A stretch of 33,375 bases of DNA from DASROJ01 sp035646975 (GTDB taxonomy: Bacteria > Acidobacteriota > Polarisedimenticolia > JACPZX01 > DASXTC01): positions 1 through 33,375 of the forward strand of contig DASROJ010000027.1 of assembly GCA_035646975.1 (NCBI GenBank), read 5' to 3'. Both the position numbers and the translations under genes were made by a program. Below are positions 22,343-28,880 of the stretch, piece after piece (position 1 is the first letter of the stretch; the number at the start of each line of letters is the position of its first letter). The notes under the pieces are model-generated. The model ran no database searches, had not been told where the DNA came from, and saw only the letters and a program-made list of their open reading frames with translations.

Positions 22343-24337
22343 TCAGTCCTTGTGTCTGTGGCCGCCGCCGTTGTTGCCACCACCCTTGTTACCACCGCCG
22401 TTGTTGCCACCATTGTTGTTGTTGCCGTTCGGCTTCGGTCGTTCCTGCCGTGGCGGGGCAGGCCTGGCGGTTTCGCCTCCTCGGGGGCGTTCCTGTGCCG
22501 GCGCGGCACTCTGTCTTGGCGGCGCCGGGGTGGGCCGGGCCTGCTGCGGATCCTGCCGCCGCACGTTGCCGCGGGGCGGCGCCTGGCCCGGACGCCGGTC
22601 CGGTGTCTCTGAGGCGCCTGACCCGGGCCGGGGGATGATTCGCGGGATGACCCGCTCCGGCTGTGAGTCCTCACGAAGCGGCTCTCTGCGAGGCGCGACG
22701 GTGGTCGGACGGCCGTTGTCCCCGCCACCGCGACCCCGACGGCGGTCATACCCCGCAGGCGGTGTGCCCGGCGTCGAACCGGGTGTGCCGGTGCCGGGTT
22801 GGGCACCGCGAGCCCGGGGAACGTTCACGCGGCGATCCGTCGGCATCACGCTGACGGGGCGGCCGGCTCCTCCACCACGCACCACCGGGGTGCCGGGCGA
22901 CTCCTGGCCTTCGCGCAGATGCTTTCTGTTCTGCTCCACGAGCTTCTGACGCTCGTTTTCACGGAAAGGCAGGCGACGCGCCGGGTCGACCGGATCGAGA
23001 CTGATATCGCGACGGTCCTGTGCCACATTGTGCAGCTCGGTGGCCAGACGCGGCGCGTCCTTGACGCGGCGCGGGTCGACGATCGGACGACCGCGGATGA
23101 TGACGCGCGTGTGCTCGATGTCGCGACGCACGTTCACATCACGGATACACACGGTGTTCACCCGGCGCGCATAGATGTTCTGCGCGTTGATGTAGATCCA
23201 GGGGTCCCTGTGGAACCCGAGATTGAAGCTGTAGCTCACCGGGTAGTCGTAGAAGCCGAGCGGGCACCAGCCGAAGTATCCGGGCGACACGCTCCAGGCG
23301 ACATACGCACCGGCGAACACATGCCCCGGAATCCATACCCAGCCGTTGCCCACGAGGAACTCCCAGCGTCCATAGTGGAACGGCGCCCATCCCCACGGCT
23401 CGTACGAAACCCAGACGAGCCCGGTCGGACAGTCGGTCCAGCGGCCGTACATGTAGGGCTGCCAGTCGGGCTGCAGGCCGACTGGCCGCCAGACCCATCC
23501 GTACGAGGGATTGTTGTACCAGCGGCCATAGTAGGAAAGCTCGTTGGAGTAGGGCTCCACGGGCTCCGGAAGCGCGGTGGGCTCTTCGTCATCCACGCGG
23601 GCGCGCCGAACCAGTGATTCGTCGCGGCTCACGGACCATTCATCGAAATCATCGCTCGTGCGTGTGTTGAACACGCGGGATTCACCCGGGATCTCGTCCG
23701 GCCGGGCGGTGATGCGCTCGCCGCTGCGAACCAGTGACGAGACCTCCTGGGACATCACCTCGGCCACGCCACGACGCGACGAGACAACCGTCGTCCCGTC
23801 GGCGCGCACGTCGATCCTGAACAGACCATCGGAGAGCAGGAATATCGACGCCCCGTCGGTGTCGATCTGGAAGCGCTTCTCCTTGGAATCCATGTTGTCG
23901 GCCCGGATGATCATGGAGCCGCGGCCGAGCTGCAGGATCGTGGTGTTCTCGATCTGGTTGCTGCTGTCCGACAGGCTCTGCAGCACCAGCTCGCTGTCGT
24001 CGTCCAGCTTGATGCTGGAACCATCGGCGAGCTGCAACTCCGCGCGGCCTTCCCGCGCCGTGGAGACGACGTCGCCGGGAGTCAGCGGATCATTGATGAC
24101 GAGGTCGGTGTAGACCTCGTTGTCGCGCTTCAGCGTCAGACCGCCCTCGATGAATCGGAGGCGTCCGTACACCGACCCCTCCTGCTCGGCCACCTGTCCC
24201 TGCGCGGGCTGCGTGCCGCCCTGGCCCGACTGACCGAACGCGAGTGTCGCCGGTGTCGGCAGTATCGGGAGCGCCATGAACAGGGCGGCCACGGCGGCCC
24301 AACCCTTTTGACCCTTGGAGGTGCGAGGCGTGTTCAT
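22343..24337 (-). CDS. FecR-domain and DUF6600 (Y/W-rich) envelope protein with low-complexity tail
   Basis: 664 aa. Signal peptide at about residues 10-35 (WAAVAALFMALPILPTPATLA). Residues about 55-210 are a FecR-type domain (NDPLTPGDVVSTAREGRAELQLADGSSIKL, then SSRRGVAEV). Residues about 263-370 are the tyrosine/tryptophan-rich DUF6600 region with recurring YGRW and GWVW motifs. The last 230 residues are Pro/Arg-rich and end in a (N/G)n tract followed by HRHKD; the DNA there (22360-22430) is a GTTGTTGCCACC-type repeat. Such proteins are probably periplasmic or surface structural or sensing proteins, but their activity is unknown. The ATG at 24337 has a strong GGAGGAT about 8 bp upstream. 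Confidence 0.8.
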   Translation of the reverse strand: MNTPRTSKGQKGWAAVAALFMALPILPTPATLAFGQSGQGGTQPAQGQVAEQEGSVYGRLRFIEGGLTLKRDNEVYTDLVINDPLTPGDVVSTAREGRAELQLADGSSIKLDDDSELVLQSLSDSSNQIENTTILQLGRGSMIIRADNMDSKEKRFQIDTDGASIFLLSDGLFRIDVRADGTTVVSSRRGVAEVMSQEVSSLVRSGERITARPDEIPGESRVFNTRTSDDFDEWSVSRDESLVRRARVDDEEPTALPEPVEPYSNELSYYGRWYNNPSYGWVWRPVGLQPDWQPYMYGRWTDCPTGLVWVSYEPWGWAPFHYGRWEFLVGNGWVWIPGHVFAGAYVAWSVSPGYFGWCPLGFYDYPVSYSFNLGFHRDPWIYINAQNIYARRVNTVCIRDVNVRRDIEHTRVIIRGRPIVDPRRVKDAPRLATELHNVAQDRRDISLDPVDPARRLPFRENERQKLVEQNRKHLREGQESPGTPVVRGGGAGRPVSVMPTDRRVNVPRARGAQPGTGTPGSTPGTPPAGYDRRRGRGGGDNGRPTTVAPRREPLREDSQPERVIPRIIPRPGSGASETPDRRPGQAPPRGNVRRQDPQQARPTPAPPRQSAAPAQERPRGGETARPAPPRQERPKPNGNNNNGGNNGGGNKGGGNNGGGHRHKD
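22360..22430. repeat. Low-complexity Asn/Gly-coding repeat
   Basis: Imperfect repetition of GTTGTTGCCACC/GTTACCACC-type triplets on the plus strand encodes the (N/G)-rich C-terminus of the FecR/DUF6600 protein on the minus strand. Likely length-variable by slippage. Confidence 0.7.
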
Positions 24338-24456
24338 CTGGGTATCCTCCTGCTGATCGACTTCGCTGCATCCGCCCGTATACAGTGCAAGCCCCTTGCC
24401 ACGAACGCGGCCGGTGAGGATGCCCTGCCGGCGTTCGTAAGTGATTGCGTAACGGG

Positions 24457-24465
24457 ACTATAGCA
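24457..24465 (-). promoter_or_regulatory. Extended -10 promoter of the FecR/DUF6600 gene
   Basis: TATAGT (24462-24457, minus strand) preceded by TGC, i.e. an extended -10 with five of six matches. No good -35, as expected for this class. Confidence 0.4.
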
Positions 24466-24634
24466 CACCATTCCAGGAGGCCTCGCACCAATATCACGAC
24501 AACCGGGCATCCGGCTGTCACCCGGAAAGGACGGGAACGCCTCCCGGACGTCTGAACGGGAGACACCCCGGGGGAAGTTGGCCTCGCTCCTCGGCGCCTT
24601 GCGTCAGCGGAGCGGCAGGTGCCCGGGCCTGGAG

Positions 24635-24662
24635 TTGATCTCGTTCAAAACGCCATGATAAC
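24635..24662 (+). promoter_or_regulatory. Candidate promoter of def-fmt-rsmB
   Basis: TTGATC (24635-24640), 16-bp spacer, GATAAC (24657-24662), 42 bp before the def start codon. Moderate match. Confidence 0.3.
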
Positions 24663-24704
24663 TTCAACGGCCGCTGTTACTTCCATTGAGGCAAGCGAGC
24701 CAGC

Positions 24705-25232
24705 ATGGCCATCAGAAGAATCGTAAAGTTCGGCGATCCGGTGCTCGGCACACCCACGAAGCTGGTGACCGAGATCGACAACGGGATTCGCGAGCTGGTT
24801 CGCGACATGGTCGAAACCATGTACGCGGCGCCGGGTGTCGGTCTGGCCGCCAACCAGATCGGCGTTTCTCTGCGTCTGGCTGTCATCGATGTGACGGCAG
24901 GACAGGAGCCGGGTCATCTCATCGTGATGATCAACCCGAAAGTCATCGAGCAGGAAGGCAGGCAGATCGAGGAGGAGGGGTGCCTTTCGATCCCTGGCTT
25001 CACCGAGTTCGTGACACGGCCGGCCCGAGCGATGATCCGCGCCGTCGATCTCGAAGGAAAGGAGTTCACCCTTGAAGGCACCGAGCTGCTCGCGAGGGCC
25101 TTTTGCCACGAGACCGATCATCTCGATGGCAAGTTGTTCATCGAGCGACTGGGTGGCATCAAGCGGCAGCTGATCACCAAGCGTGTGAAGAAGGCCGCCG
25201 ACGGCGACGACTGGAGCGAAATCTATCCATGA
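24705..25232 (+). CDS. def: Peptide deformylase
   Basis: 175 aa. All three deformylase motifs are present: GVGLAANQIG (44-53), EEGCLSIPG (90-98, metal-ligand Cys93) and CHETDHLDG (134-142, His135, Glu136, His139). The enzyme removes the N-formyl group from nascent proteins, using Fe2+ or another divalent metal in the cytosol. Its stop overlaps the start of fmt by one base pattern (ATGA at 25229-25232). It heads the def-fmt-rsmB operon, a classic translation-related arrangement in many bacteria. Confidence 0.97.
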   Translation: MAIRRIVKFGDPVLGTPTKLVTEIDNGIRELVRDMVETMYAAPGVGLAANQIGVSLRLAVIDVTAGQEPGHLIVMINPKVIEQEGRQIEEEGCLSIPGFTEFVTRPARAMIRAVDLEGKEFTLEGTELLARAFCHETDHLDGKLFIERLGGIKRQLITKRVKKAADGDDWSEIYP

Positions 25233-26176
25233 AGGTCCTCTTCATGGGGACCCCGGCCTTCGCGGCCGAAAGCCTCGCCGCGCTGCTCGACGCGGGACAC
25301 GACGTCAGGGCGGCGGTCACCCGTCCCGATGCTCCGTCAGGCCGCGGTCTGTCCCGGCGATCCCCCGCAGTAAAGGAGCTGGCCCTGGCGCGCGGTGTCC
25401 CGACCCTTCAGCCCGAAGAGGTCAAGGGGGATCTGTTCGCACAGCAGGTCGCGGAGCTGGGTGCCGACATCATCGTCGTGGTGGCGTTCGGGCGGATACT
25501 CCCGCAACGATTGCTCGAGGCGGCGCCTCTCGGGGCGGTCAACGTGCATGCATCGCTGCTGCCGCGGCTGCGCGGCGCCTCGCCGATCGTCTGGGCGATC
25601 GCGAGGGGTGAGCCGCTCACCGGAGTCACGACGATGCGGATGGTCAGAAAGCTGGACGCCGGCGACATCCTGATGCAGAGCGAGACTCCCATCCAGCCGG
25701 AAGAAACGGCCGGGCAGCTCGAATCACGGCTGGCACGGCTCGGCGGCGACCTGCTGGTGCGGACATTGACCGGGCTCCAGGCCGGCTCGATCAAACCCAG
25801 ACCGCAGGACGAGTCGGCGGTGACCTGGGCGCCGATGCTCCGGAAGGAGGATGGCCTGATCGAGTGGAGCCGATCAGCACGGGAGATCGCACGGCTCGTC
25901 AGGGCCTTCGATCCCTGGCCTGCGGCCAGAACCGGTCTGCCTGACGGCTCGGGCAGACAGTTCCGGCTCTGGAAGGCAGCGGAAGATCCCGGCGCCACGG
26001 CGCCGGGCGCCGCCGGGCCGGGAACCATTGTCGGGACGGATGACGGCATCCTGGTTTGCTGCGGGCAAGGCACGATGCTGCGTGTCACCGAGCTGCAGCC
26101 GGACGGCAGGAAGCGGATGTCGGCGCAAGCCGCGCTGGCCGGCAGATACCTCGGGCCAGGTGATCGATTTGGCTGA
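25229..26176 (+). CDS. fmt: Methionyl-tRNA formyltransferase
   Basis: 315 aa, standard length. N-terminal MKVLFMGTPAFAAESLAAL and the active-site segment VNVHASLLPRLRGASPI (Asn105, His107) with KLDAGDIL further on define the formyltransferase domain. The C-terminal OB-like domain follows from about residue 205. It formylates initiator Met-tRNA with 10-formyltetrahydrofolate. The ATG overlaps the def stop. Translational coupling is therefore likely. Confidence 0.97.
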   Translation: MKVLFMGTPAFAAESLAALLDAGHDVRAAVTRPDAPSGRGLSRRSPAVKELALARGVPTLQPEEVKGDLFAQQVAELGADIIVVVAFGRILPQRLLEAAPLGAVNVHASLLPRLRGASPIVWAIARGEPLTGVTTMRMVRKLDAGDILMQSETPIQPEETAGQLESRLARLGGDLLVRTLTGLQAGSIKPRPQDESAVTWAPMLRKEDGLIEWSRSAREIARLVRAFDPWPAARTGLPDGSGRQFRLWKAAEDPGATAPGAAGPGTIVGTDDGILVCCGQGTMLRVTELQPDGRKRMSAQAALAGRYLGPGDRFG

Positions 26177-27542
26177 GAGCGACCCGCGCCGGATCGCCTT
26201 TACCATCCTGCGCCGCGTCGAGCAGGAAGGCGCCTACTCTTCCGTCCTGCTGCAGCACATGGACGCCGGTGAGCTCGAGCCGCGCGATCTGGCGCTCATC
26301 ACCGAGCTGGTCTATGGCGTGCTGCGCCGCCAGATGTACCTCGACCATGTGATCGCATCGTTTTCAACGCGCCCCCTGGAAAGGATCGATCCGGACCTGC
26401 GGCTGACATTGAGGCTGGCGCTCTATCAAGTACTGTTCCTCACCCGGATTCCACCACACGCCGCCGTCAACGAAGCCGTCAACATGGCGCGAACCCGCGC
26501 GGGCCATCGCGCCGACGCGGCGGCAGCGTTCGTCAACGGATTGCTCCGGACGGTCGTGCGCGAGCGTTCACGCGTGCCGCCGCAGCGGTTGCCGCGGCAG
26601 GGCGATGACCCGGCCGCCGCGCTCGCTGTCGCCGAATCGCACCCCGAGTGGCTGGTCAGGCGGTGGCTGGAACGCTTCGGTTTCGAGGAAACCTCCAGGT
26701 TGCTGATCGCGCAGAACCGGCCGGCGCCGATGGCGATGCGCGTCACCCGCAGAGCCTCCTCGCGCCAGAGCGTCGCCGCCGCACTGCAGGCCGAGTCGAT
26801 CGCGACGCGTCCATCGCGATGGCTCGACGACTTCCTGATCGCGGTGGATGGAGCTCCGCAGAGGACGCCATCGTTCCGGCGCGGGGATCTGTACATACAG
26901 GATGAAGCCTCCGGGCTGGTCGCCAGGCTGGCCGACGCCGGGCCCGGTTGCCGCATACTGGACGCCTGCGCGGCCCCGGGAGGCAAGGCGCTCTATCTTG
27001 CCGAGCAGGCCGGACCGGAAGGTCTGGTGGTGGCCGGTGATCTGCATCCTTCACGACTCAGGATGTTGCGCGAAAATATCGAACGGCTCGGGCTCACCTG
27101 GTGCCTGCCCGTTGCCGCCGACTTCGCCGATCACGAAGCTCCGCTGAGAACCGGTGTGACATTCGACCTGGTTTTTCTCGACGCACCGTGCTCCGGCACC
27201 GGCGTCACCCGGCGCAATCCGGAGCTGCGGTATCGTGTCTCGCCCGAAAGCCTTGATCGACTCGCGCAAGTGCAGACCAGCCTGCTGGATCGCTGCGCCT
27301 GCCTGGTCAGGCCGGGCGGTGCGCTCGTCTACTCGGTCTGCAGTCTCGAGCCGGAGGAAGGCGTCCAGCAGGTGAGCCGGTTCCTGGATGGCCACCAGCA
27401 GTTCAGTCTGGAGGATCCGCGACTGCTGATGCCGGAGACGGCCCGCGTGCTGGCCGTGGAAGGCCAGCAGGTCGTTGTCACCCTGCCGCACCGCGACGAT
27501 CTCGATGGCTTCTTCGCGGCGCGGCTCGTCCGTCAGCGGTAG
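26169..27542 (+). CDS. rsmB: 16S rRNA (cytosine-967-C5)-methyltransferase
   Basis: 457 aa. The TTG at 26169 was chosen because AGGTGA (26158-26163) sits 5 bp upstream; the GTG at 26160 is the alternative. Either overlaps the end of fmt. An N-terminal NusB-like helical domain (residues about 5-135) is followed by the NOL1/NOP2/Sun methyltransferase domain. SAM-binding motif: ILDACAAPGGKALYLAEQAG. Motif IV: FDLVFLDAPCSGTGVTRRNPELRYR. Motif VI with catalytic Cys: VYSVCSLEPEEG. It overlaps the convergent SH3-domain gene by 10 bp at the 3' end (27533-27542). Confidence 0.95.
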   Translation: MAESDPRRIAFTILRRVEQEGAYSSVLLQHMDAGELEPRDLALITELVYGVLRRQMYLDHVIASFSTRPLERIDPDLRLTLRLALYQVLFLTRIPPHAAVNEAVNMARTRAGHRADAAAAFVNGLLRTVVRERSRVPPQRLPRQGDDPAAALAVAESHPEWLVRRWLERFGFEETSRLLIAQNRPAPMAMRVTRRASSRQSVAAALQAESIATRPSRWLDDFLIAVDGAPQRTPSFRRGDLYIQDEASGLVARLADAGPGCRILDACAAPGGKALYLAEQAGPEGLVVAGDLHPSRLRMLRENIERLGLTWCLPVAADFADHEAPLRTGVTFDLVFLDAPCSGTGVTRRNPELRYRVSPESLDRLAQVQTSLLDRCACLVRPGGALVYSVCSLEPEEGVQQVSRFLDGHQQFSLEDPRLLMPETARVLAVEGQQVVVTLPHRDDLDGFFAARLVRQR

Positions 27543-28387
27543 ACCCGGATCGGCTCCGACCGGGTCTGATTGCCATTGGTCAGGTCGAGGCTCAGATGCT
27601 GCCCGGGCGCAAGGGTCACCGCGACATCCCATTCGTGTCTGATGCCCTCGATTTCGAACGCGGCATGAATCAGGTACTGGTCCGGCGCGACACCCTCGAC
27701 GAGATAGCGCCCTTCAGCGCTCGACAAGGCGCGCGCCACCGTGCGTGAGTCCAGGGCGCTCTCGGCCCTGGCATCGCATCCGGCGTCGAGATCCTTCAGC
27801 TCTCGCAGCTTTGCCTGACGCGCCTTCTTTGCTTCGTCGTAGGCTTCGAACGCCCGGGAGGGGTTCTCGATGGTCTTCATCGCCCGCTCTCCCTTGTCCT
27901 TGAGCGCGTCGGCCTGCTGCTCGAGCGCGGCGCGTGACTGATCGCAGTCGGAGCGAATCGCGGCGATCTGCGGGACGACGTTGCGCGGATCGGTCAGCAG
28001 GCGAACCGCGACACCGCTTCCCACCGATGTGCGGCCCCGCTCGCCGGTGATGTAGATCGACCCGAGGATCGAGGCGGACTGACTGTCCGGTGCGGGAACG
28101 GGAGCGGCACCCGACACGACCCCCTCGGCCCCCTCGGACCTGATCCACCCCTCGAGAGAGACGCGCGACCAGCCGCCGCGTGTTTCGAGAACGCGCACGG
28201 TGGCGCCGGGCAGCAGCACGGCCACCCGCTGGCCCTCCGGCTCCCTCATGAGATCGGTCGCGCCGGACAGAGTGGCGCCCGGGTTTTCCGACGCGAGAGG
28301 TGTCGAGTCAACCGGCGAACCCGCCAGGAAGCCGACGGCGGTCACCAGGAGGATCAGGCAGGAAACGGCGATGATGAGAGGACGCAT
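27533..28387 (-). CDS. Membrane-anchored or exported SH3-domain protein, function unknown
   Basis: 284 aa. A signal or anchor segment (LIIAVSCLILLVTAVGFLAGS) is followed at about residues 45-90 by a bacterial SH3-like domain (REPEGQRVAVLLPGATVRVLE, then GWSRVSLEGWIRSEG). Residues about 145-205 are a charged coiled-coil with a Cys at each end (SDCDQSRAALEQQ ... LKDLDAGC). The C-terminus is a beta-rich domain. The ATG at 28387 has GGAG 6 bp upstream. An intrinsic terminator lies 33 bp upstream of the start codon, and no promoter fits between them, so expression probably needs read-through of the structured RNA at 28421-28588. It converges with rsmB with a 10-bp overlap. Confidence 0.7.
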   Translation of the reverse strand: MRPLIIAVSCLILLVTAVGFLAGSPVDSTPLASENPGATLSGATDLMREPEGQRVAVLLPGATVRVLETRGGWSRVSLEGWIRSEGAEGVVSGAAPVPAPDSQSASILGSIYITGERGRTSVGSGVAVRLLTDPRNVVPQIAAIRSDCDQSRAALEQQADALKDKGERAMKTIENPSRAFEAYDEAKKARQAKLRELKDLDAGCDARAESALDSRTVARALSSAEGRYLVEGVAPDQYLIHAAFEIEGIRHEWDVAVTLAPGQHLSLDLTNGNQTRSEPIRVYR

Positions 28388-28420
28388 CGTGTTCTCCAGG
28401 GATTCTCCGTGCCGTGAGGC

Positions 28421-28450
28421 AAAAAAAAGGCAGCGCCGGAGCGCTGCCTT
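28421..28450 (-). terminator. Intrinsic terminator, minus strand
   Basis: On the minus strand GGCAGCGC (28448-28441), loop TCCG, GCGCTGCC (28436-28429), then eight T (28428-28421). The stem is 8 bp perfect, extended by two A-T pairs. It is the strongest terminator seen in the window and sits 33 bp upstream of a start codon on the same strand. Confidence 0.85.
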
Positions 28451-28588
28451 CACCAGGTGGATCCAAGAGCCCTGGGATGAAGACTGCGGCCGCGAAATTG
28501 CAGGCTTCGATCCACGAGCCACCAGTCTGCCGGAGTGCGGTCGAGGAGACGGGAAGGCCAGCGGCGTAATCTCTCGGATTGGAACGCC
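28421..28588 (-). ncRNA. Structured leader or small RNA (attenuator/riboswitch or 6S-like)
   Basis: A strong promoter and an intrinsic terminator on the minus strand bracket about 168 nt with no ORF. Visible helices are as follows. A 5' hairpin GGCGT/ACGCC encloses AATC/GATT. A long-range stem of 10 bp with one bulge pairs CGCTgGCCTTC (28563-28553) with GAAGGCAGCG (28451-28442). A hairpin pairs GAAGcCTGC (28508-28500) with GCAGtCTTC (28487-28479), extended below by GTGGATC/GATCCAC. A competing hairpin is CTTCAtcCCAGG/CCTGGTGAAG. The long-range stem uses the 5' arm of the terminator, so the two are mutually exclusive. This fits an attenuator for the SH3-domain gene. Size, self-contained promoter/terminator and location beside rarA also allow a 6S RNA. 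No known riboswitch motif was recognised. Confidence 0.55.
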
Positions 28589-28592
28589 GGAT

Positions 28593-28621
28593 CCTATACC
28601 GGCAGGGGGGATCGCTGTCAA
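28593..28621 (-). promoter_or_regulatory. Strong sigma70-type promoter of the structured RNA
   Basis: Minus strand: TTGACA (28621-28616), 17-bp spacer, TATAGG (28598-28593). Perfect -35 and optimal spacing; start expected near 28588-28586. Confidence 0.65.
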
Positions 28622-28722
28622 GGGATCGAGCGTGGTAATTGTGCTAGTGTTTTCATGGAGTTACGATAGAATAGACACGTACTTGCGAGCGACCATGATA
28701 CGGTCCCGTAGTCGCATATGAA

Positions 28723-28877
28723 GGAAAATGCCCCCGATGCGTGTGAAGGTCCCGGGTTAAGTGATTGAATGAGCATCGGATGGAGAATTCCGGTTCGGGA
28801 TCTTGAAGAGCTGCTCGTAACCAGTTTAAAATGAGCCATTTATGAGCTCATCTTCACACGCATCGGGGGCATTTTCT
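28723..28877 (+). mobile_element. MITE-like non-autonomous element, copy 2 (155 bp)
   Basis: Same element as at 7962-8116, about 94% identical (10 differences counted by eye). Terminal inverted repeats of 25 bp are perfect (28724-28748 and 28852-28876). It is flanked by CATATGAA at 28715-28722 and 28878-28885, extendable to 9 bp with the next G. The duplicated target contains the ATG AAG start of rarA, so the insertion fell on the first codons of that gene. Internal promoter at 28803-28832 and in-frame ATG at 28842 face rarA. No transposase coding capacity. Confidence 0.87.
28803..28832 (+). promoter_or_regulatory. Outward promoter inside MITE copy 2, facing rarA
   Basis: TTGAAG (28803-28808), 18-bp spacer, TAAAAT (28827-28832). 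An ATG in frame with rarA follows 9 bases after the -10 box (28842). Confidence 0.5.
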
Positions 28878-28880
28878 CAT

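Larger units (their letters stand above)
24338..24704. other. Divergent intergenic region between FecR/DUF6600 gene and def
   Basis: 367 bp without a supported gene. It contains an extended -10 (TGC TATAGT, minus strand, about 24465-24457) for the FecR/DUF6600 gene with a leader of about 110 nt. A hairpin CTCCCG-N10-CGGGAG lies at 24541-24562. A candidate def promoter on the plus strand is TTGATC at 24635-24640 and GATAAC at 24657-24662. Nothing else was recognised. Confidence 0.5.
28388..28880. other. Intergenic region holding a structured RNA, divergent promoters and a MITE
   Basis: 493 bp between the SH3-domain gene and rarA without a conventional gene. From left to right it holds an intrinsic terminator and structured RNA on the minus strand (28421-28588), its promoter (28593-28621), an AT-richer stretch with a TAGAAT hexamer at 28667-28672 that may have served rarA, and MITE copy 2 (28723-28877) between 8-9-bp duplications. 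Confidence 0.7.

Noticed and set aside
24541..24562. Hairpin as an intrinsic terminator
   Set aside because: 6-bp stem with a 10-base loop and no T-tract on either strand.
28421..28588. SRP RNA or tmRNA as identity of the structured RNA
   Set aside because: No GGAA-tetraloop SRP motif and no tRNA-like ends or tag ORF; the length does not fit tmRNA.
28618..28839. 73-codon minus-strand ORF across the rarA upstream region
   Set aside because: It runs through the MITE and promoter region, lacks a ribosome-binding site and resembles no protein.
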